A DNA stretch of 64,000 bases from Lathyrus oleraceus (lineage: Eukaryota > Streptophyta > Magnoliopsida > Fabales > Fabaceae), in assembly GCF_024323335.1 (NCBI RefSeq), contig NC_066579.1, positions 133,664,354 to 133,728,353 of the forward strand. The letters are read 5' to 3'. The translations under genes and the position numbers were made by a program. The notes beneath the pieces are model-generated. The model did not search any database. It was not told the origin of the DNA and saw nothing but the letters and a program-made list of their open reading frames with translations. Each line of letters begins with the position of its first letter. The first letter of the stretch is position 1. This document shows, piece after piece, positions 24,727 through 35,225 of the stretch.

Positions 24727-25560
24727 TGTCGACGCACGCGAAAGGCTATCAATGTACAAGTCCACTTCGATAGCCAAGCAATGAGGGAGTCTGAAGAGAC
24801 TTCCAGTTCGCTGGACTTAGTTTTAGATACTCCAAGCCTCGTTATGTTAATTCTTTTCTGTAACGGATTTCAATATTTAATGTACAGGTCGGTTGGGAAC
24901 CTAATAAGACAAGCCAAGCGCTTAGCTTAGTTTGGCCGTTTACAAATTATAATACCGAAAGAAGGTTAACTCCTCACCTTTGAAATGGAGCTTGAGCTGC
25001 TAATAAGTCAATACCCTCTGTTCTTATTTCACACTTCCATAAATAAGGGAAGAAGTCTGTAGGAAGCTACCCGAAGATAGGACATTCATTCCTCTAAGGC
25101 AACGCCTTTAGCTACTCAACTACTTGAGCTCATTCGATACCAGACAAGCGCGGCTACCAGGGCACTACCAGAACTACTCAGATCGCTTCCTAACTCCTTT
25201 AATAGGAGTGCGTATGAGAGAATCATGTTAAAGAGAACTATGAGGAAGCATAACCTAGTAAGAAGACGAGCTAGCAACGGAGAAGATCCGCTATTTGAAC
25301 ACCACTTACTGTACCAGCAGCGAAGTATCTTTTCTACGATACACTGGAATCGGGTCGCGGGAAGAAAGCCTACCGACGGGTATGAAATACAGGGATTCGG
25401 CATTCAAGAACTCCTTCCCAGCCATCCTATCTTGTGTAAAAATAGCTTTCAGGCCAGTACTCTTTCTCTCCTGGAAGCGAAGGCAGGAGCAAAGCCTATT
25501 GATTCACCTGTTTGCTAACCTACTTGTCGGCTACCCGCACTCTCATATATGGGGGTGACT
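24727..25560. other. Probable mitochondrial DNA insert (NUMT)
   Basis: The sequence changes abruptly after TTTTAAGGAG and returns to monomer sequence at TAGGAAAAGTGCATAAAGGG. The 834-bp block is visibly richer in G and C than its surroundings. It has the style of plant mitochondrial intergenic DNA, for example AAGCCTACCGACGGG and GAAGCGAAGGCAGGAGCAAA. Overlapping open frames of 87-97 codons (25225-25558 plus, 25116-25403 minus) resemble no family I recognise. There are no terminal repeats or target duplication, and about 190 bp of monomer are missing, which suits capture of organelle DNA during break repair. A scrap of another nuclear repeat is the alternative. Confidence 0.6.
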
Positions 25561-26351
25561 ATTTTTATAGGAAAAGTGCATAAAGGGCACAAAATGATTT
25601 GAGTGAGTTATGCTTTTTTTAAGCCTTTTGAAATTGGTCTTAATATGCTTAATATGAATGAGCACTTATTAAGAAAAATGTTTTGAAAATCACTTGACAT
25701 AAGTCAAGGTTTACTGAGAAAAATGGTTCAAGTTAAAAAAACAAGGTTTTGAAAAAAGAGGGAGAGATTTTGAAAATTAAAGAAGGGGAGAAGAAGAAGA
25801 GATTATCCTAAAGCATAAAGTAAAATATAGGGAGGAAAGATCTAATCAAGAAATAGAAAGCTTTGTGATATAAGTTAAGCAAGAAATCTCTCATTTGGAT
25901 TAAGCCTCAAGTAAGCCAAAATAAGGAAATAACAATCCATGCTTCAGATGAAACCAAAGTAACTCAACCAAGTCTCCATAAGAAAGTCCAGAGTCAAAGG
26001 TTCCAGATGAACTCTAGGGACTCAAAATCACAAGTCCCAAAGCAAAGGTCAAGATCGTAATTCTAAGTCCATAACTCCATAATGTTGCTAAGGATAGTAA
26101 CCACAAGGCCATGAATCAGGATAACCAAAGTTCCTTTTTAGGTTTATTTATTTATTAATGTCTTCTTTACAATGATGTGTATAAAGTCCTAATGGACAAA
26201 AAACAAATGACAAAATCACAAATAATATGATATGGGATGCCAAATATAAAGAATATATTAACTGACATAAATTATAGGCATAAAGTTAATGACATTAAAG
26301 GTAAGAGTTAATACAATGAAGTGTTAGTAAATGATGTTGGTAATGAAAGAT

Positions 26352-26356
26352 GAAAG
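26352..26356. repeat. Target site duplication, left (GAAAG)
   Basis: GAAAG directly precedes the TG that opens the inserted LTR. The same five bases follow its CA at 27741-27745, and uninterrupted monomers have a single copy (GATGAAAGATGG). Confidence 0.9.
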
Positions 26357-26618
26357 TGAAGGAGAATTGCGGTCCAAAACGCAGCGGAAATTAAAATTTC
26401 TCCTTTAGAGATCCTTACGAACGGTCATGATCAGTGATAGAATATTTACCTCTTGTGACGGTTGAAACCTTTGGTGCAGATCTCTTGTAATGATCAATAC
26501 CCTTTGATGCAGATCCACGAAACGATCACGAACGTTGAACGATGACAACGTCTCTACTCAGTCCAGACGAACGGGTTCCTTCAATCTCAGTGCTAGCTGG
26601 TACGAATGAAGGCTTTGA

Positions 26619-26644
26619 GTGAGAGAGAGAGAGAGAGAGAGAGA
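26619..26644. repeat. GA dinucleotide microsatellite
   Basis: About thirteen GA units in a row lie just downstream (in LTR sense) of the TATA box of the solo LTR. CT-rich leader tracts are common in plant copia LTRs. Confidence 0.9.
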
Positions 26645-26682
26645 AAAATGAAATTAATGCAACCGCAAATTTTTGCTTCTGC

Positions 26683-26711
26683 ACAAGGGTTCTATTTATA
26701 GAACCACTTGT
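26683..26711 (-). promoter_or_regulatory. TATA box within an inverted repeat
   Basis: On the minus strand ACAAGTGGTTCTATAAATAG is followed by AACCCTTGT. The TATA sequence sits inside an imperfect palindrome whose arms are ACAAG-GGTTCTA and TAGAACC-CTTGT. This is the likely core promoter of the solo LTR. Confidence 0.6.
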
Positions 26712-27740
26712 GTGGGCTTCAAGCTAAAAGCCCACTTAAGTGTATTTTGGCCCATATCTTATAATATGCCCAAAATCACTTAAGCTCATGGTACCTTACC
26801 ATATTTCGTATTCTACTCAAGTACATTGTACCTTACAATGCTCTATAACTCACTTAAGGGCACCGTACCTTACGGTATTCCTTAGTTACTCTATCTCTCA
26901 TCAATCCGTCCTTTGTGTGTGACCCTGTAGGTTTTCGTGACGTTGGCAATTATATTAAATCACGCATTTAACATAATAAACAGTGAGCGGTATCTAGCAA
27001 CACATCACTGCTACCCAAGACACGAAAATGTCATGTGATCTGACAATTCCTTCTGTGATAATACTTATGTGTATAATTACCCTTTTTCCCTTATGTCTAT
27101 ATTGAACACAAGGCATAGACCGTGTCATCCTTGTCCAGTTCAATATTGGGCCCATAGACATTTATCCTGTTATGCAGGATGGGCAAATTCCATCTAGGTC
27201 ACTCATGTCCCTCAGCATGCTTTGTGGAGTACCCATCAACTGTCTTTATGGTTATCCAGTTACGGACAACGTTGGATCAGCAATAAAGCACTCGACTCTA
27301 CATCTAGGATCCATAGTGGTTTCAGGTCGAAGAGTGGAATACACTATTATCACCATGAGAATAACTTATGACACCTTGCATAACTTTCTATATAGTATTC
27401 TCATAGCGGGTCAATCCGGTATAAATATTACTCCTAATATTCATACCTATGTTTAAGACTTGATAACTCTTTATCCATGATCCATGAGATGTGATCATCA
27501 GTCTACAAACATAATAGTCTTAATGCTTTAATGTTATCCCACTTCACACTAAAGCTCGACTACGGATACTTTAGGAATAGTGTCCTTATGTTTAATGTGT
27601 TCTCATGATTAAGTCACACTTAATACATTAAACGGACTATCTATTCCAGGGACTTTATTAATCAACCATAATAAAGAGAATGCCTTTTATTATTCGATAC
27701 AAGTACCAAAATGTATTGGCCTCTAGGGCTTACACCAACA

Positions 27741-27745
27741 GAAAG
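27741..27745. repeat. Target site duplication, right (GAAAG)
   Basis: Second copy of GAAAG, immediately after the LTR terminus CCAACA. Monomer sequence resumes with ATGGTTCGGTC. Confidence 0.9.
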
Positions 27746-29289
27746 ATGGTTCGGTCATTTTCTGGAGAACACTCAACTATCCACTCACAATCATGAAAAT
27801 ACGAGCCTATACATTATTTATAAGTAAGGCTCCAACTTTGACAAATATAACAAGTATGCCACTGGCTCTCACAAATGGAAAAAGAGCAACATTTTCACAC
27901 AATACCATGAGTAATAGAAGACTTACAATCTCAATTATAAAAATGCCTTTGCTTTTCGGACAAATTTAGTGCTATGTTAAGAAATTATAATTGAACTTAT
28001 GTAGAAGTCACAACCACCTGAGGAAGGTCAATAATAATATTTGTGTTAATACATGCTAGAGAAATCATATGTAAATCATTCTTCTAAAGTCATGCCACAA
28101 AAAAAAAAGATGGAATGATGAAGCAAAAGGCTAGGAGGATGGTTCATTACTTCAATCCATACTTCATGACACTTGGGACAAATGTGTGCATCACTCCAAA
28201 GTAACTTAAATGATCCATGATCTATTAGGATGTAGATTGGAAATAATGAAAGTTTATCAAGTACCAATCGACACATTATGAACAAGATGGATACAAACCA
28301 TCCAATTGATTAAAGGGAAAAGAAAGAGATGAAGAGGAAGATGACAAGAGAGGTCACACCCAAATTGGATCAAAAGTTTGATTAAGTCATCATCAAAATC
28401 GACCATCCATTTTGGTGGATTAGAATTTTCACCCCATCAACACCCAAGATCCATTGACCTTGGTGAGACTTATGATCCAAACTATAATGATCTAAGGCCA
28501 ACAGAAGTTCACAAAGGTCACACAAATATAAAATGCAATTAAATGAAATAAAATTGCACCAAAAGTATTTTAAATTAATTTTAAAATAGAAATAAAGTGA
28601 AAGATCCATAATGTCCTTCAAAACACCAAATAAATGGCCAAAAAAATTACGGGAGGTTGGAAATAAAATAAGAAGCATATAATAATTTTTTCATAATTTA
28701 AAAATGGAGAAAAGTAATTTTAAACCAATTAAAACAAAGGAGAAAATAGAAAGTTCATGAAAATAGAAAATCAGTGAAGTAAAATATGGAAAAATAAAAA
28801 TTAGATGAGAAAAAATAAAAGAGAATTTTAGAAATTATTTTGGGGTATTTTGGATAAAAATGAAATTACTATAAATTTTAAAATAAAAAGTAATTAAAAG
28901 TAATCAAAGAAAAAGAATTAAAATAAAAAAAACACGGAGCATCGAATCATGCCTCATTAATTGACGTGACATATCCAACATTCCTCAGATCCAAATACTT
29001 GTGGAATGATGATGAATTCATGCAAAATGAATTTAATCTAAATGTGAAAAAAGTGTGACTTGCAACTCATCAAAACTCATCCAATTAATGCGTTTGAAAT
29101 GTCAATTAACTTATGGAGACTTTGTTAAACAAGTTAAGATGCAAAACACATGCTAGTTTGGCTTAAAATTGAAATTAGTGAAGTTCAAAATTCGGGCAAT
29201 GGCAATTTCTTCAGTTCCAAGTCACCATTGTACAACCGGATGGGCTATCCTACTCAGGAAGCTTTTTGGCCCCATTCTTTTTGCAATGT

Positions 29290-32267
29290 TGTAGCGGTAA
29301 TTTTTTTTAGATTAAGCTATCGATTAACTTAACTCGCAAAGCAAGAGTCGCAACCACACTTTTATTGTTTCCAAAGGAAAAGGGAAAAAGTACAAACAAA
29401 ACCCGAAGAAGTTTTAAAACAAAACTAATAAAAAGAGAACATGGGTCTGAGAGTTAGTTATGCAAATGGAAGCTAATACCACCCTAAACATCCATGGTAC
29501 TCCATGGGAACCTCTTTGAAAATATGTACATTTTTGTTTGAAAAGTGTGTTGTTTGTAAAAGATTGAAGTGATGGGAAAAGAAGTATATTTTTCTTATTT
29601 TTTTTGTTTGCCAAGGCTTGTGAAGTCTCATGCCTACGTACCAACAAAGTGCAACGGAGGATCAAAATCTCATAGTTAATGGTAAAAAATAACAAAGGTG
29701 TTTGTCTTGATTCATTTTTAATGGAAAGACATTTTGTCATTTAAGGAGAATACTCAACTAGTCATCCACATGTATGAGAACTTTGCATCAGCATGAGAAG
29801 GGCTCTAACTTCGATAAGGATCAACAAGTATTCCACAAACTCTCTTAGATGGAAAATATTTATCATAAATACATATGGATATAGGAAAATTATATCTCAA
29901 CTATGGAAATGAATTATGTCTAACGCCTTGAAAAAAAATTTAAAAGGAAAAGTGCATAAAGGGCATAAAATAATTTGAGTGAGTTATGCATTTTTGAACT
30001 CTTTTGAAATTGGTCTTAATATGCTTAATATGAAAGAACACTTATTAATAAAATTGTTTTGAAAATCACTTGACATAAGTCAAGGTTTACTGAGAAAAAT
30101 GATTCAAGTTAAAAAACAAGAAGGTTTTGAAAAAAAGGGAGAGATTTTGAAAATTAAAGAAGGGGAGAAGAAGAAGAGATATTCCTAAAGAATAAAGTAA
30201 AATATAGGGAGGAAACATCTAACCAAGAAAGAGAAAGCTTTGTCACATAAGTCAAGCAAGAATTCTCTCATTTGAATTAAGCCTCAAGCAAGCCAAAAGA
30301 AGCAAATAATAATTCATGCATCAGATGAAACCAGAGTAACTCAACCAAGTCTCCATAAGAAAGTCCATAGTCAAAGGTTCCAGATAAATTCTAGGGTCTC
30401 AAAATCACAAGTCCCAAAGCAAAGGTCAAGATCCTAATTCTTAGTCCATAACTCCACAATGATGCTAAGGATAGTTACTACAAGTTCATGAATCAGGATA
30501 ACCAAGGTTCCTTTTTAGGTTTTTGATTTTATTAATATTTTCTTTACAATGATGTGTATAAAATCCTAATGGACAAAAACAAATTACAAAATCACAAATA
30601 ATATGATGTGGGATGTTAAGTATAAAGTATAAATTAAATGATATAAATTAAAGGCATAAAGTAAATGACAATTGAGGTAAGAGTTAATACAATAAAAGTT
30701 TGTAAACAATGTTAGTAATCAAAGATGAAAGATGGTTTGATCATTTTTTGGAGAACACTAAACTATCCACTCACAATCATGAAAATACGAGCGTATACAT
30801 CATTTAAGAAAAGGGTTCCAACTTGGATGAAATTAACAAGTATGCCACTGACTCTCAGAAATGGAAAAGGAGCAACATTTTCACAAAATACCATGAGAAA
30901 TAGGAGACTTACAATTTCATTTATAAATATGCCATTACTTTTGGGACAAATTTAGCGCTATATTAAGAAATCATAACTGGACTTATATAGAAGTCACAAC
31001 TACCTGAGGCCGGTCAATAATAATGTTTGTGTTAATACATGCTAGAGAAATCATATGTAAATCATTCTCCTAAAGTCATGCCACAAAAGAAAGATGGAAT
31101 GATGAAGCAAAAGGCTAGGAGGATGGTCAATTACTTCAATTCATACTTCATGACACTAGGGACAAACGTGTGCATCAATCCAAAGTACCTTAAATGATCC
31201 ATGAGCTATTAGGATGTAGATTGGAAATAATGAAAGTTCATCAAGTACCAATCAACACATCATGAAGAAGATGGATACAGACCATCCAATTGATTAAAGG
31301 GAAAAGAAGAAGATGAAGAGGAAGATGACAAGAGAGGTCACACCCAAATTGGATCAAAAGTTTGATCAAGTCATCATCAAAATCGATCATCCATTTTGGT
31401 GGATTAGGATTTTCACCCCATCAATACCCAAGATCCATTGAGCTTGGTGAGACTTATGATCCATTACATAATGATCCAAGGCTAACAGAAATTCACAAAG
31501 GTCACACAAATATAATATGCAATTAAATGAAATAAAATTGCACGAAAAGTATTTTTAAATTAATTTTAAAATAGAAATAAAGTGAAAAATCCATAATATC
31601 CTTCAAAAGACCAAATAAATGGCCAGGAAAATTATGGGAAATTGGAAATAAGATAAGAAGCATATAATAATTTTTTCATAATTTAAAAATGCAGAAAAGT
31701 AATTTTAAACCAATTAAAGGAGAAAAGAGAAAATTCATGAAAATAGAAAATTAGTGAATTAAATGTGGAAATATAAAAATCTGATGAAGAAAAATAAAAG
31801 AGTTTTTTAGAAATTATTTTGGGTTTTTTTGGATAAAAATGAAATTACTATAAATTTTACAAGATAAAACAATTAAATATAATCAAAGAAAAAAAATTAA
31901 AATCAGAAAAAACACGGAGCCTTGGATCACGCCTCATTAATTGACGTGACAAATCCAACATTCCTCATATCCAAATACGTGTGGAATGATGCTGAATTCA
32001 TACAAAATGAAGTTAATCCGAATGTGAAAAAGTGTGACTTGTAACTCATCAAAATGATGAGTTTCAAAGGTCAATTACTTTCTGGACACTTTGATAAACA
32101 TTTTTGGTGCATAACACTCGCTAATTTGGCTTGGATTTGAGATTAGTAAAATTCAAAATTCGGGCAATGACAATTTCTTCAGTTCCAAGTCACCATTGTT
32201 CAACCTGATGGGCTATCCTAATCAGGAGGCTTTTTGGTGCCATTCTTTTTGCAATGTTGTAGCGGTA
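29290..32267 (-). repeat. Array monomer 5
   Basis: A full-length copy of 2978 bp. Its right half shares private changes with monomer 6: CCAATTAAAGGAG (loss of five bases) near 31710, and the shortened CTCATCAAAATGATGAG near 32045. Its left half keeps the undeleted TAGAAGTCACAACTACCTG near 30988. Confidence 0.88.
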
Positions 32268-35225
32268 ATTTTTTATAGATTAAGCTATCGATTAACTTAA
32301 CTCGCAAAGCAAGAGTCACAACCACGCTTTTATTGTTTCCAAAGGAATTGGAAAAAGTACAAACAAAACCCGAAGAAGTTTTAAAACAAAACTAATAAAA
32401 AGAGAACAAGGGTCTGAGGGTTAGTTATGCAAATGGAAGGTAATACCACCCTAAACATCCATGGTACTCCATGGGAACCTGTTTAAAAATATGTACATTT
32501 TTGTTTGAAAAGTGTGTTGTTTGCAAAAGATTGAAGTAATGGGAAAAGAAGTATATTTTTCTTATTTTTTTGTTTGCCAAGACTTGTGAAGTCTCATGCC
32601 TACGTACCAACAAAGTGCAATGGAGGATCAAAACCTCGTAGTTAGTGGTAAAATATGACAAAGGTGTTTGTCTTGATTCATTTTTAATTGAAAGACATTT
32701 TATCATTTAAGGAGAATACTCAACTAGTCACCCACATGTATGAGAATTTTGCATCATCGTGAGAAGGGCTCTAACTTGGATAAGGATCAACAAGTATGTC
32801 ACTAACTCTCTTAGATGGAAAAGAATTATCATCAATACTTATGGATATAGGAGAATTATATCTCAACAATGGAAATGAATTATGTCTAATGCCTTAAGAA
32901 GTTTTTTTAAAAGGAAAAGTGCATAAAAGACACAAAATGATTTGAGTGAGTTATGCATTTTTGAAGTCTTTATAAATTGGTCTTAATATGCTTAATATGA
33001 ATGAACACTTATTAATAAAAAAAATTTGAAAATCACTTGACATAAGTATAGGTTTACCGAGAAAAATGATTCAAGTTAAAAAAACGAAGGTTTTGAAAAA
33101 AGAGGGAGAAATTTTGAAATTAAAGAAAGGAAGAAGAAGAAGAGATATTCCTAAAGCATAAAGAAAAATATAGGGACGAAAGATCTAACCAAGAAAGAGA
33201 AAGCTTTGTGACATAAGTCAAGCAAGAATTCCCTCATTTGGATTAAGCCTCAAGCAAGCCAAAAGAAGCAAATAATAATCCATGCATCAGATGAAACCAG
33301 AGTAACTCAACCAAGTCTCCATAAGAAAGTCCATAGTCAAAGGTTCTAGATCAACTCTAGGGTCTCAAAATCACAAGTCCCAAAGTAAATGTCAAGATCC
33401 TAATTCTAACTCCATAACTCCACAATGATGCTAAGGATAGTAACCACAAGTCCATGAATCAGGATAACCAAGGTTCCTTTTTAGGTTTTTTATTTTATTA
33501 ATATCTTCTTTACAATGATGTGTATAAAGTCCTAATGGACAAAAACAAATGACAAAATCACAAATTATATGATGTGGGATATTAAATATAAAGTATAAAT
33601 TAAATGACATAAATTAAAGGCATAAAGTAAATGGCATTTGAGGTAAGAGTTAATACAATAAAGTGTTAGTAAAGAATGTTAGTAATCAAAGATGAAAGAA
33701 GGTTTGGTCATTTTTTTGGAGAACACTCAACTATCCACTCACAATCATGAAAATACGAGCCTATACATCACTTATGAGAAGGGTTCCAACTTGGATGAAA
33801 TTAACAAGTATGCCACTCACTCTCAGAAATGGAAAAGGAGCAACATTTTCACAAAATACCATGAGGAATAGGAGACTTACAATTTCATTTATAAATATGC
33901 CATTGCTTTCTGGACAAATTTAGCGTTCTATTAAGAAATGATAACTGGACTTATGTACCTGAGGTCGGTCAATAATAATGTTTGTGTTAATACAGGCTAG
34001 AGAAATCATATGTAAATCATTCTCCTAAAGTCATGTCACAAAAAAAAAAGATGGAATGATCAAGCAAAAGGCTAGGAGGATGGTCCATTACTTCAATCCA
34101 TACTTCATGACACTTGGGACAAACGTGTGCATCAATTCAAAGTACCTTAAATGATCCATGATCTACTAGGATGTAGATTGGAAATAATGAAAGTTCATCA
34201 AGTACCAATCAACACATCATGAAAAAGATGGATACAAACCATCCAATTGATTAAAGGGAAAAGAAGGAGATGAATAGGAAGATAACAAGAGAGGTCACAC
34301 CCAAATTGGATCAAAAGTTTGATCAAGTCATCATTAAAATCGATCATCCATTTTGATGGATTATGATTTTCACCCCATCAATACCCAAGATCCATTGAGC
34401 TTGGTGAGACTTATGATCCAATACATAATGATCCAAGGCTAACAGAAGTTCACAAAGGTCACACAAATATAAAATGCAATTAAATGAAATAAAATTGCAC
34501 GTAAAGTATTTTTAAATTAATTTTAAAATAGAAATAAAGTGAAAAATCCATAATATCCTTCAAAGCACCAAGTAAATGGCCAGGAAAATTATGGGAGGTT
34601 AGAAAAAGATAAGAAGCATATAATAATTTTTTTCATAATTTCAAAATGCAGAAAAGTAATTTTAAACCAATTAAAGGAGAAAAGAGAAAATTCATGAAAA
34701 TAGAAAATCAGTGAAGTATAACGTGGAAATATAAGAATCAGATGAAGAAAAATAAAAGAGTTTTTTAGAAATTATTTTGGGTTTTTTTGGATAAAAATGA
34801 AATTACTATAAATTTTACAAGATAAAACAATTAAAAATAATCAAAGAAAAAGAATTAAAATCAGAAAAAACACGGAGCCTTGGATCACGCCTCATTAATT
34901 TATGTGACGGATCCAACATTCCTCATATCCAAATACGTGTGGAATGATCCTGAATTCATGCAAAATGAATTTAATCCGAATGTGAAAAAGTGTGACTTGC
35001 AACTCATCAAAACTCATCAAAATGATGAGTTTCAAAGGTCAATTACTTTCTGGAGACTTTGTTAAACATGTTTAGATGCATATAAATGCTAATTTGGCTA
35101 GTAATTGAGATTAGTGAAGTTCAAAATTCGGGCAATCATAATTTCTTCAGTTCCAAGTCACCATTGTTCAACCCAATGGGCTATCCTACTTAGGAAGCTT
35201 TTTGGCGCCATTCTTTTTGCAATGT
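32268..35225 (-). repeat. Array monomer 6
   Basis: A full-length copy of 2958 bp. Its left half shares with monomer 7 the variant GGAATTGGAAAAAG near 32342 and a deletion of about 15 bp giving TTATGTACCTGAGG near 33950. Its right half shares changes with monomer 5. This mosaic pattern points to unequal exchange inside the array. Confidence 0.88.

Larger units (their letters stand above)
26357..27740 (-). mobile_element. Solo LTR, Ty1/copia type
   Basis: The insert starts TGAAGGAGAATTGCGG and ends TTACACCAACA on the plus strand, so as an LTR it reads TGTTGGTGTAAG...TTCTCCTTCA on the minus strand. It is 1384 bp long with perfect 5-bp target duplications. A minus-strand TATA box sits at 26690-26700, with a GA/CT tract downstream of it in the transcript sense. 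No internal region or second LTR is present, so it arose by LTR-LTR recombination. Copia assignment rests on the TGTTGG start, which is suggestive only. The copy at 59589-60670 has a similar CCTTCA end. Confidence 0.85.
24267..29289 (-). repeat. Array monomer 4, carrying two insertions
   Basis: The copy spans 5023 bp. Removing the solo LTR with one target duplication (1389 bp) and the 834-bp foreign block leaves about 2800 bp. That is about 180-190 bp short of a normal monomer, and the loss falls exactly at the foreign block. The left terminus is altered to TGTAATGGTAA. Confidence 0.88.

Noticed and set aside
25116..25558. Overlapping 87-97 codon frames in the foreign block, on both strands.
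   Set aside because: Open frames on both strands in a GC-richer segment are expected by chance. No known mitochondrial protein was recognised.
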